A stretch of DNA of 64,000 nucleotides, from the NCBI GenBank assembly GCA_028554795.2, contig CM068827.1, forward strand, positions 75,341,244 to 75,405,243. Direction: 5' to 3'. Each line of letters starts with the position of its first letter. Position 1 is the stretch's first letter. The notes below the pieces were generated by a model. It did not search any database. It saw nothing but the letters and a program-made list of their open reading frames with translations, and had not been told where the DNA came from. Below are positions 53,647 to 64,000 of the stretch, piece after piece. The position numbers were made by a program, and so were the translations under genes. The DNA is from Sinohyriopsis cumingii (lineage: Eukaryota; Mollusca; Bivalvia; Unionida; Unionidae).

Positions 53647-54626
53647 CTAAAATATGTGTTGGCACAGGAGCAAAGAGAAATAACACAGTAAAATAATAAC
53701 AGCACACAAAATAAATAGAGACTTTGAGATCTGTTTAGCCTGGACAACAAATATTTCTTTCGATTTATGCATGGGTAGAAATTATTTTTAAAGAGAATTG
53801 TTTCATTATTATTTCTTTTCCAAATGTAGACTAACATCTATCTTTACTCATATTTCATAATGCTATGAGCACAGCCTCACACCCCCATGCCCCAAGCATT
53901 CTTGCAAGATACTTTTCCAAGTGCAAACCAGGTTAAGTGTAGTTTTAGATCAGGTTGCTGTTATCTTTAATGTGCACTTTTGAGCTCTTATGCAAATTAG
54001 TCTCTGTAATTTTGACACTTGTGTGCTGGTATACTTAGTAACTGGGTACAAACAAGGAAAATTATCTTTTACATAAAGAAAACAAAAATCTATGCCAATA
54101 ACTTATATAAACAATTTTAGATTTATCATTTTACCATAGAGCTGCTGTTATTAAACAATTTCTGTTAGTTAAATTTTGCGAAAAGAGAGATTTCTGCCTT
54201 CAGTTGTTTAAATCATGGACAAGTATATTGTGGGAAACATCAAATAAACATTTCTCAACATTTAACCCGATGTTAGATGAAAGTTGTTTTTACTCCCATG
54301 TAAGATACAACAGGACTGGTTGCAAATGCCAGCTGGCTCCAGGGCTATACAGACTGTATTGAAAGTTTGCTGTGTTGAACTTTATTATTTTTCTGTTCAA
54401 ACCACTGTATTTTGATATTTGTGCTTTAATCTGCCAATGTGACAGAATTAAAAGCACCATAAAAGTTTTTTTTAAAAATTCCAACTTACCATATTATTTT
54501 AGGTCTTGCACAGACCACCAGCAATGATCTGAATATAGACAACTGTAATGGTCATTTGATTACTGTACCCCCACATACACAATACAGTGAGAACAGAATA
54601 AGATATAAAGGATATGGAAGTTTTAC

Positions 54627-54770
54627 AATCTCAGTCCTCCTGACTTTCTGTCCTGGCTGGTGGTAATCTCTCAGCTGTCTCATATGAAGGTAGTGTGAGA
54701 TCAGGGGACTTCGTCCTGCTGTGTTGAATTTCACTCTCTCATATTCAGGACCAGGTCCAATCTGGTGGGA
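54627..54770 (-). CDS. Host gene B, internal exon
   Basis: 48 codons, phase 0 at both ends: SHQIGPGPEYERVKFNTAGR, later HYLHMRQLRDYHQPGQKV. Acceptor 'tttatcacag', donor 'gtaaaa'. Confidence 0.75.
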
Positions 54771-55079
54771 CTGTGATAAAATAAACTCATATTTGCTGTT
54801 ATATACCATTTAGTGGGATATCTCTCCTGATCTAAAATGTATGAATTTTCTCTAATGAGCTGGGTTTTAAACCTGGCATGTTATTGAGACTGCAGATATG
54901 TTGAGGAGCTGTGCTTTTTTGTGGGAACAAACTATTAGTAATGTCTACCCCAAAGAAAAGATCATCTTTTCAGCATCTGTTGAATAATTCTTGACTATGC
55001 AACTCTCTGCTTAGGACAGGTCAGAATAACTTCTTTAACATTCAGAAACAAAAAGAACAAATCCGGCAATAATATTTTG

Positions 55080-55255
55080 TCTTTTGATAACAAGCCACTC
55101 TGCTTCATCATGCACTGGCAGATCTGTATCCATTCAGATTATTAAGAGAAATCAGTAGAGCAGACATAGACACTGATCTGCCAATGCATTATCATTCGCA
55201 TCATTTGCAATGTTGATTGTAATTGGACTTATAAGCGAGTATATATAGTAAATAG
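55080..55255. repeat. Partial copy of the 48018-48240 MITE family
   Basis: Shares 'gatctgccaatgcattat' and the right end 'ttggacttataagcgagtatatata'. Confidence 0.6.
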
Positions 55256-55884
55256 TTACCTTGTATTCAGTATATAGCATTTGTTGAGTGATTTTTGTTC
55301 CAAGCATCCTTAGAAAGGAGACTTCTGAAGCAATCTCAGTGGATGAAATGGAGGACTGTTCATTGCATTCCTATCTTCAAGGTTCACAAAATGTTACAAT
55401 ATTTGGCCAGATACATTTTAGCAAACAAAAAACTTAGACAGATTTACTTTTGCAATTTCAGTCTGAGACAAGGAAACTGCTAAATTTTCTTCACTGCTAA
55501 AATAAAGTACAAGCAATAATCAGACCCTGCCCACATAAACATTTTAATTTGCATATTCAATCAACACACAATTTAGTCCTCACATAAGATTTTCTTTCTA
55601 AAGCCTTGTGTAGGAATAATATTTAAATATTATTATACTTAATGACCATCCTTTATTAAAACAAGTTCAAATTTATATTTATATTGTACTTTTTGAAGAG
55701 TGGTCCTTTTAGGCAGAATAAATACGCAAGTTGTGATGGTTTATACAGATGGAGCCAAATTAGAAGAATTACTACTCAATTCACATCATTAATCCTTGAC
55801 ATAAATAATGACATAAATAATCTCATGATAATCTTAACTCTGATGTTGTTCCTACTACCATATATACTTTCTTATAAATTGAAT

Positions 55885-56065
55885 ACACTATAAACAGCAC
55901 AGACCCAGATCTGCAATCGCATAATTTGCTGGCAGATCTGGGCCCATACAGTTTGATAGGAGTAATCAGTAGAACAAACAACATAGATCCTGATCTGCTG
56001 ACACATTATGTAATGGCAGATTTTAGGTCCAGGGTGCTTGCATTTGGAGTTGCCTTATAAGCCAG
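55885..56065. repeat. Partial copy of the 48018-48240 MITE family
   Basis: Shares 'agacccagatctgc', 'gatcctgatctgctgac' and 'gttgccttataagcc'. Confidence 0.6.
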
Positions 56066-56257
56066 ATTAACAGAAAATACAAAAGTTAAAATCTGCCAGG
56101 CATGTGAAATTTTGACCCCTTGCTTCCAAGGGAAAATGATATTTGGAGGCATAAATATTTATTTCCCCAACTCCAAAAATTATTTCTTTTCCAAAATCTA
56201 AAAAACTGAAATGAAATATATATTTTTTGAAAATATGAACTGATAGTTATATACCAC

Positions 56258-56259
<2 letters not shown>

Positions 56260-56331
<72 letters not shown>
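56260..56331. repeat. (TA)n microsatellite
   Basis: About 35 TA units. Confidence 0.97.
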
Positions 56332-56335
<4 letters not shown>

Positions 56336-56765
56336 TCTTAGAATGAAAAGTGCTTAAAAATGTAAAATAATGTAGAAGGTGGTTCAAAACCTCCTTAACC
56401 AGCAAACGATGAGGAACAATATCAATAAGACCCCAAAAATGCATTGTAGCATGCTTCATTCATCAAGGTTGGAATGGAATTATGCTGTTAGCAAATTTGG
56501 GTTTGGGTTTTTTTGTGCATACAAGCAGCATAAAATAAGAATTTAAGAAGTAAATGCCAAGAATCTGGTGAGTAACAGAAAATTTGTCTAAGAGAGTTAG
56601 AATCTGAATAGGTAGATTTATAAAAAAAGTTCATAAATTTTTCATAACTTGGATCAACAGATTGAGTATAAAAAAATATGTGTGTACAGTCACATTGATA
56701 AGACAGATGAGGTTGTAATTTCCTTCATAATGTTGCTAAACACGATACAGAACACCAAATAATAC

Positions 56766-56974
56766 CTCTACTGATTTTCTATGGGGTATCCCAGCAGCAG
56801 TCAATCTAGATTGTGACTTTGTGGTTCCAGGAAAGGTAGGTGTGCCAAGGGAAGCATTGGTCATCTTTGTCATCTCACGGGACACCATTTGGGGTGTCTG
56901 TCCGATTGTTACATGTTCCGTGCCCAACCGGTCTACCAGCTTTTCAAACGATTCTATGTCCAGGCTGTAGTTCA
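56766..56974 (-). CDS. Host gene B, internal exon
   Basis: 209 bp: two bases and 69 codons, phase 0 at the end. The product reads NYSLDIESFEKLVDRLGTEH, then a Thr/Ser/Pro-rich segment and PHRKSVE. Acceptor 'tttgtacag', donor 'gtatta'. The leading TG completes ATG with the A left by 62073-62207, so translation could also begin here. Confidence 0.75.
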
Positions 56975-59900
56975 CTGTACAAATGATGTGAGAGAAATAA
57001 ATTCTATACTAAAATATAAAAATAGTAAAATAAAGAAAGGAAATAATCAAAAATAGTTTAGCCTGGTTAGTCAGCCACCTGCATATAGCAATTGCCTGTT
57101 CATAGCTGCCACAATTTTTCATTCCCTTCCAATTTTGCAGTATCTCTTTTGCCTGCCCTGCACAACAGCAATTATTATATTTTGGGTTCCATGTCCCACA
57201 ATGTACTGGGTGTACCATAATGACAGTAAGTCTTAGGACCAGAAAACAATATTATTTTTCCTGTCCCAAGACTAGTATGCATCTAAAAGATATAACCTTT
57301 TTGGTGCCACAACACTTACAGACACAAGAATATAAAGACAAAGTCAGCAAAAAGTACCATATGTCATACAGCACTGACCAGCTCTTTTTCAATTGCCACA
57401 TAAACAAACTATTATAAACTACTATGATTGTTTTTATGATTTTAATTAACATGTTCATATTTTTGGATTTCTCCGACATAAAAAAGCAAGGTAAATATGG
57501 ACCTCATAATTCATTAGCCAGTTTAGAGTTTACTGGGACAGTACATACACAATGCATATCATGCTTGGCACATACATCAGAACCTCTCTCATGGGAGGGT
57601 TTTCCCCTTGGGATAATGGTGTCAGACTCACATTCCTCCCATCACTCACTGAAATCTCCCATGTATGCAAAATTATTTTATTTTTTTTCCATTTTTTTCC
57701 CACCCTGCTGCCAGTGTAGTATATTTATTAAAAAAACTGCCTGTGACCACTGGCTTAAGCAGGGCAAAACAATTTAGTTCCTAATTTCAAACAGCATAAC
57801 ACAATTAGGATCCCTTTGATTCTGTCAGCAAGGTCAGTTGGCTTTAGTGTATGAAGTTGACTTACATGGATTATACTATGTGTGATCAAAATCTAATCCA
57901 AATGGATTAAAGAGATTAATAAATTATGGTTAGACTATCAAAGAATGCAATCAGCATAAAACAAGGTCAGTTTGGCCTTGGTATTAGAAGTCTGTTGAGA
58001 TGTCTAAGTGTGCATTATCTTCCAATGCTACAACACCAAAATCTAAGCAGCTGAAATATCATATGAAATTCAGTGATTGATGAAAACTGGAATTTCGGTG
58101 GTTGGAATCAAGTACAAAAATGCATTCTGACCTTCCCATAAAGCTGATTTTGTCGTCTTGTATAGTGGCAAGAATAACACTACCCATCTCCCATTTACAG
58201 TAGCAGATCATTTTTCAGAGCTAGTCAAAAAAATGCTCTCTAACTCTAAAATCACAAAAAGGTTCTCATATATTAGACAGATGAAAACTATTCACATAGT
58301 GACAAACTTTTGGTTTCTCATTTTGAATAAGAAAGTCAAAGACATGTGCTACAATACAAAATTTCCCATTCTCATTGAAAATCCTCCCTCTTTTGATGTC
58401 AAAACTCCCAAATTTTGCAAATCTCCTGATTTGTCCTAAGCTGATTTCCATGTTCAGTCATTTTTGTTAAGCTCACTTAAACCCATGTTTATTCCTAAAA
58501 ATAATAAATACATCTTTTCCTTTATTTGTCATTTTTACCAAATCTCATTCTTCCACATCACATTTGAGCTATACATCTATTACTGTTTTATTTATTTTGT
58601 TTCATGTGATTGATAGGTTCCTTTCTTCAGTGTTATGAGTGATCATAGAAAGTGATGTAATCTATATAAAAAAGGAGCGGTTTAATGAATATTCATAAAT
58701 AAATTAAGCATAAAACAAACATATATTCCCACAACTGTCATAAAGTCATTAGTGAATGACCATAAAATAGATTAAAATTCTGAATATAGATCAACTAGAT
58801 CACCATCAATCCATTTTAGTTTCGCTTAACACAAAATAAAAAGTTTCCATGCATTATTCACATTCCTTTTCTGATTTGGGCAATCTTGTTGTTTCAGCAT
58901 CTCCTTTTGATTATACCTGGTGGATTTGTTTTTTGTTTATCAACAGAAATCCTGGCTAGTTAATTGTTTAAACCCTGAAACTGGCTTGGGTAAAGAGGGA
59001 ACTTTGTCAGAAGGTAATGCAGGTACCCTTTTGTTCTACAGCATTCATCCTTTTATCTTTTACTTCAAAATTAGCATGATTACCCTAATTGAGTAGCTGA
59101 TTCAAAACCATGATATGGACTTCGTTCAGTGCAAGTTAAAATCTTCAGTGTACATGACTTTTGTGCTGATGCCATGATGCAAACAAGGTCACTATAAATG
59201 TAAGAGATGAACCAAACAATTTTTTTAATGCTTTAATACTAGTACCACATTTTAATGAGTTATGTATTAAAATTTTGAAGGCAGAAAATGTAACTACTAG
59301 TGACTTTCAACAATTTTAATGCAATAATGTATAAATTGAAAATTTGCAGAAGTTACTGTTGATATGCTCAGTGATTTTCATTGTCCTATGAAATTATACA
59401 CACTTAAAATAGGTAGAAATGATATGAAAACAGGAAAATAAAATACATTGATTTTTGAAACAAATTATATTAATTTACAACACTTCCATATAATAATTCA
59501 TAATGATAGTCTACTAACAGCAGCAATGTCTTTTTTTATAAATATAACGTTATGATCGTTAAAATATGCTGAGTGATCAGTAGAAAACAAATTAGTAAGG
59601 TGTCCCAAGACTTAACGTACATGAAAAAATTGCAATAATTTCATGTCCTAACTTTTACAGGTCATAATAAGATTAGTTCTGAAAATGGATAAGGTTGTCC
59701 AAAGATGTACCATCATGACAGAAGTGATAGTCTGTATGGTGGTTTTTGTTTTGATCTGGTTCGTTTTAAAGACAAATCACTCACATTCACTTCAACCTGC
59801 CTGACCATCTGCTTGCCCACCTACCAATCAATCAATCAATCTGCTATTTTAGATTTCTTTTGTCTATAATGCACTCTATCTTTAAGTGCACCTACTTAAA

Positions 59901-61063
59901 TCTAACCTGCCTATAAATGACTGCTTTCAGATGGTCCCCTGAGGGGTCATTATAAGCAGATGAGACTGTGATGGAGAATATGCTAATTAAAAGTAACACC
60001 TGGGAAGTTTCCTGAAAGCTTCAAAATAATTTCCTTTGGTTTGGAAAAATGTCAAACATAGCATTCATAAAGAAAGGTAGCAAAATCAAAGACTTGCTGT
60101 TATGCTAAGCAAACTTTCAAAGTCTTACAGCTTCAATCTGCAAAAATAAATTTTATGACAAAAAATGATTCAAACGAAAGATTCAAAAATTGGGAAGACT
60201 TGAATTTTTCACCAGTTAGGTTTAACATAATTTGAAATATTTTCACAAGGCCAGTCATTTTGTGCCATTTTCAAAACTTCGTTAAAAAAAACATATAAGC
60301 AAAAAGTGCATACCCCCTTTCTATTTACCTATACGTCATGAAAGGACTTAATACATCACAGATGGAATCATTTCTGACCTACTACTGTGTTCATGAACAA
60401 TTTCTTAAGTAGTCCTTATCTATGACATTCACAGCAAAACCTAAAAGCAATCCATGTAAATATTAATACAGAAATACAGAAATTGCTATCAAATTCCCCA
60501 GAGTAATGATTTATTTAAGGTCAATTCTTGTTGTTTATTATAACCACACATTCGTTACAATGAATAATATCTGAGTATGACATCAATCATTCACATAAAG
60601 CATTCGATATTAAATAACAATGTCTCACAAAGCATAAGGGAATAATAACCTGGAGAATGCTACAAATGTCCTACAATCTCACAAAGGAGAGTTTCAAGAG
60701 TCACCCTACCCCATTCTTTATATACTATATGAACTCTTTACCTTCTGCTAATGCATAAATGCAACTCTAAAAATAGCATTGTAACCCCAGAGATACATAT
60801 ACAAGCTGCTAATAATACTCTCTCTGTCCTGGCTGGCTCATACATGCATTTCCAGCCAAGGGTTGGGAACCCCCAGAGACACATATAAATGTTTTATTAA
60901 ATCTTGGCATTGGATGAAATCTCAAACATCCAGTCTTTTTAATAATATTTAGCTAATGATATTAGTCCTTACATAAAATGATGAAAGTGTTCTATTAGTA
61001 GTTTTACAGCATATAAGAAGGAATTTTTTTTGAAAACGAGGTCAATTGACAAAGTGAAACAAA
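56975..61063. other. Host gene B intron, nothing recognised
   Basis: A 4-kb AT-rich stretch with only chance frames and a short (CAAT)n at 59822-59842. Confidence 0.45.
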
Positions 61064-61440
61064 ATGGCAACATTCATGTATTCCGACAACAATTCCAACA
61101 AAAGTTTTGACGGATTTGAAATTGATGACATTTCAAATGACATTACCTTTCATGATCCGATTAAAGATGATGGATCAGACAGTAGTATAAATCCTGTTTC
61201 GACACCTGACATTTCATATTTATCTGAATCTGAGGATGAAACGTGTGATGATCTTTTCTGGTCGGGACACATGGGACCGTTACATGTGGATGACTTTACA
61301 GTAGGTTTGGGCCAACATTTAATTTATATAAAAATGCAAGGGAGATAGATTTCATTTTACAGTTTTTTCCTGAAGAAATGTTCCAGTTGTGCAAAATAGT
61401 GGTGAGAAAAGTAGTCTAATATACATTATAAACACAACAG
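61064..61440 (+). pseudogene. piggyBac-like transposase N-terminal fragment
   Basis: A 94-residue frame, acidic and Ser/Asp-rich (DGFEIDDISNDI, SEDETCDD), followed by WSGHMGPLHVDDFT, which resembles the segment before the catalytic domain in piggyBac transposases. After the stop at 61346, another frame reads LQFFPEEMFQLCKIV, again piggyBac-like. The catalytic domain is absent. The match is by pattern only. Confidence 0.5.
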
Positions 61441-61749
61441 ATATCTTGAGGTATATTTTTATTATGAATATGTGACACTGATTCCTGAGGATTATATGTA
61501 CTTGTTGGTGGAAATGAGTGGCACAAAACTTTGGTAAGTATTTAGAATATTAGTTTTTATTAAATTACATAGTTTGCATGGGACAAGATTGATATAAAAA
61601 ATGTAGACAGCATGTGCACTAACTCAAGAAGCTCTCACTCAGGCAGCCATTATGATGCTCTGGGGTTCAGCCTACAAATAGCTGCTAGAAGGCAGGCTGC
61701 TTATCAGGCTTAGTAAGCAGGGCAGTAAGTACTTGCAGAAGGTAAAGAG

Positions 61750-61920
61750 TTAAGTAGTCAAGCTGGTAGAGTGGCAGACTTGTAATCATGAGGTCATAGG
61801 TCTGAGCTCTGTCTACACCAGCCTATATTGGCAGCCTTGGTGTGACCTTGAGATAGGTACTCAGTTCCCATTTCCTTGGCAAGATATGGCCAATAATATT
61901 TTAATAGTGCCATTAAACAA
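61750..61920 (+). repeat. tRNA-derived SINE (family C)
   Basis: A box 'agctggtagagtggcagac', B-box-like 'ggtcataggtctgagct', and core 'ccttgagataggtactcag' as in 795-965. Lies in an intron of host gene B. Confidence 0.75.
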
Positions 61921-62072
61921 ACCAGCTGGCTATATCAGATCATTGGCAAATTACACAATGACTTTGTCAAGTTTTGTGCTATCAAACAAGGAATTTGTAT
62001 GACTCAGTACATGCATTTGTCAGCTTTTAGAATCTCTCAGGTAAAGTACATGCCAATTAGAGTTATCCTTAC

Positions 62073-62207
62073 TGTCTTTGTGGAGTGCAGCAGCATGCAT
62101 CATTCGTTCCACAGTTTTACTGGCCTCTTTTTCCTGCCCCCTAGGGACCTTGGCCTGCAGTCGCTTGATCCTCCAGTATTTGTGTGTACCTGGTACTGGC
62201 TTAAGAC
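62073..62207 (-). CDS. Host gene B, most 5' exon found
   Basis: 135 bp: two bases, 44 codons (LKPVPGTHKYWRIKRLQAKV, then a charged helix ending HAAALHKD), one base. Acceptor 'tttgccag', donor 'gtaagg'. Phase fits 56766-56974. Earlier exons lie outside the window or were not recognised. The family is unknown to me. Confidence 0.75.
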
Positions 62208-62903
62208 CTGGCAAACACAATAAAAGCATAGATTTAAGTCCTTACATTTAGACAAATCTATAAAGTTAGAGGGGCCAATGGTTTTCAACACAAGATAAGA
62301 ACAAGAGGAATTTTTGGTGATAATAATACAAAACAAATAATGCCATACTTTGGAAAAGGTTCACTTAAATTTTGGCTAAATTAGTCTCATAAATCTACTT
62401 TATCTAGTCTGAAATAAACTGGTTTGCATAATAAAAAAGCAAGAACAGAAAACACCAACAGCAGTATAATAAAATATCTTGCTGTGCCAATAAAAAAAGC
62501 TGAATTCTAGAGCTTTGGTCCACTAAGTTCGCATTTCCAGAGAAATTCTAAAATAAAATTTAATTCTTTCATAAATCCTTATTATAATAGTAGAGAAGCA
62601 TAAAAGAAAGTATGTCAGCACACAGAGTAGCATGAAGTTTATGGGGAAATTTTAAGCTTTAATACTGTTTATACTTGCAGTGGCATTTACAAAGTATTGC
62701 CACAAACAACACTGACACCATCAAATATTGTCCAAGATAAGCATGACATTAAATATCTAAAATACTTAGACATAAATTCTGTGTTTCAAACAGGCCTGCA
62801 AGATAAACTCGTCACTAATGTATTTAATATTAAAGCAGATTTAATACCACTTTAGTTTTAGTTTTCATGCCATAATAATTGTCTTATCATTTTTCACCTG
62901 AGT

Positions 62904-63145
62904 AAATAGGACCAGAACTGTACCACCATTGCAACAATTGGTATTATAGAAACCTTTCAGAACAAGTCTAATGAGAACCAGAACTGTTTGACCAGTGCAA
63001 CAGCCACTATTACAGAAACCTTTCAGAACCAGTCTACTGAGAACCAGAACTGTTCTACCAGTGCAACAATTGGTACTACAGAAACCATTCAGAACCAGTC
63101 TACTGAGAACCAGAACTGTTACACCAGTGCAACAATTGTTATGGT
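62904..63145. repeat. 66-bp minisatellite, cluster 1
   Basis: About 3.6 units of 'gaaccagaactgttctacca' plus 'cagaaaccattcagaaccag'. Because 66 is a multiple of 3, a 22-residue repeat frame appears on the minus strand. Cluster 2 opens in another frame, so it is not a gene. Confidence 0.93.
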
Positions 63146-63786
63146 GGCGCTCACCAGATAATATGTACTTTTGAGAGAGTGACGTATGTAAGGTGAAGTA
63201 GTTCGCATTTAAAACATGCACAGTGGAGAGAATGTTTGCATACCTCTATGCTACATTAATGTAATGTGGATGATATTTCTTTTGGATATTGTACTTTTGG
63301 AAATTTTACATGATTTAAGCACACTGCTAACTAAAATGTCTGCTCCCTTGTGTTAAAAAATCAGTCTGAATTAGTCTAAAGTACACTATACATAGCAGCT
63401 ATTAAAATAGGGAAAATGAATTTTGCCAGACTAGACAATACCAGCTTCTGAAAGTGCAATGAATGAATTACCAAATATATAAAATGTAAAAAAAGTTATC
63501 GGCTCTTTTTTATACAATTGACCTCTGAAGTTCAGGAAGTGAAAATGACCAAGTAGAGCTAGCACTTTTTTGAAAGGTGCACATTTGAAGTAAGGCCAAG
63601 CTGTATACTCTATAACCCATAGTACACCCATCAATCATACACCAAAATAAAGGGAATTAAAGGTTCTTTGCATTATACCTAAGATATACAAGGTCTTTTT
63701 TAAATAGCCAGTATAACCAGTGAGGAAAGCCGGGGACATTCTTTTTCTTTAAATTCCTAACCCTATGCAAAATGCGAAACTGTATA

Positions 63787-63985
63787 GCGCCACCTATTAC
63801 AGAAACCATGCAGAACCAGTCTACTGAGAACCAGAATTGTTCCACCACTGCAACTACTGGAGTTACAGAAAATTTACAGAACCAGTCTACTGAGAACCAG
63901 AACTGTTCCACCAGTTATAGAAACCTTTCAGAACCAGTTAACTGAGAAACAGAACTGTTTCACCAGTACAACAACTGGTATGATG
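63787..63985. repeat. 66-bp minisatellite, cluster 2
   Basis: About three units of the same repeat in the same orientation, 640 bp from cluster 1. A reversed family-B SINE fragment lies between them, at about 63700-63735. Confidence 0.9.
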
Positions 63986-64000
63986 ATGCATGCTGTATAA

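Noticed and set aside
54494-54546. Candidate missing exon of host gene B with a good donor (gtaagt)
   Set aside because: Its length leaves two bases, so it does not restore the phase needed by 53550-53646, and alternative acceptors give a stop.
62865-63221. A 118-residue repetitive frame (TVLVLSRLVLKGF type)
   Set aside because: Produced by the 66-bp minisatellite. The second cluster of the same repeat is open in a different frame, so protein coding is not conserved.

Overview
The window is intron-rich, AT-rich metazoan DNA with a complete virus-like DNA transposon inserted in it. The host is probably a marine invertebrate, most likely a mollusc or other lophotrochozoan. That is an inference from tRNA-derived SINEs, long TA/GT arrays, the ancient 'gaccttgaccttt' tandem repeat, a Gmr1-like retrotransposon relic and an adintovirus-like Polinton; no host gene fixes the species.

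Centre (17441-33515): an intact Polinton/Maverick (adintovirus-like) of 16,075 bp. It has 150-bp terminal inverted repeats with no mismatch, starting AG and ending CT, and is flanked by ACTTC duplications. From the left it carries an FtsK/A32-type packaging ATPase (-), a zinc-ribbon frame plus a phospholipase A2-like frame (+, broken at an A10 run), an RVE integrase (+), a 1212-residue replication protein fusing B-family polymerase, SF1 helicase and HNH domains (-), a plus-strand accessory island (Cys-rich protein, HNH endonuclease, unknown 150-residue protein), a small unknown gene (-), then a co-oriented minus-strand virion block. Read in the direction of transcription from the right end, that block is: coiled-coil protein, pVI-like protein, double-jelly-roll major capsid protein, pX-like protein, adenain-like protease, fibre-like protein, two-helix membrane protein and penton-like protein. 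Replication, integration, capsid assembly, packaging and maturation functions are all represented.

The least explained signal is a family of short heterogeneous palindromes inside this element (stems such as GAAATGC/GCATTTC, GAAACGC/GCGTTTC, GAAACTC/GAGTTTC, GAAGTCC/GGACTTC). They share one architecture but differ in stem sequence. They sit between genes and also in frame at protein ends.

Host genes: five phase-compatible exons on the plus strand (6270-39678) encode the end of a coiled-coil protein with a C-terminal membrane anchor; the Polinton lies in one of its introns. Six exons on the minus strand (62207 down to 47028) encode the C-terminal part of a second protein that I do not recognise. 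The 5' ends of both genes are not found.

Rest: a 1.6-kb diverged direct duplication (1-1686 and 4018-5600); a 7.8-kb region (7736-15560) bounded by inverted arms of 45-bp and 22-bp repeats, with a third arm at 45080-45790; an hAT-like MITE inside a SINE; several SINE and MITE families; a Ty3/gypsy Gmr1-like relic with integrase upstream of reverse transcriptase; a piggyBac-like fragment; and several minisatellites. All splice sites and alignments were read by eye.
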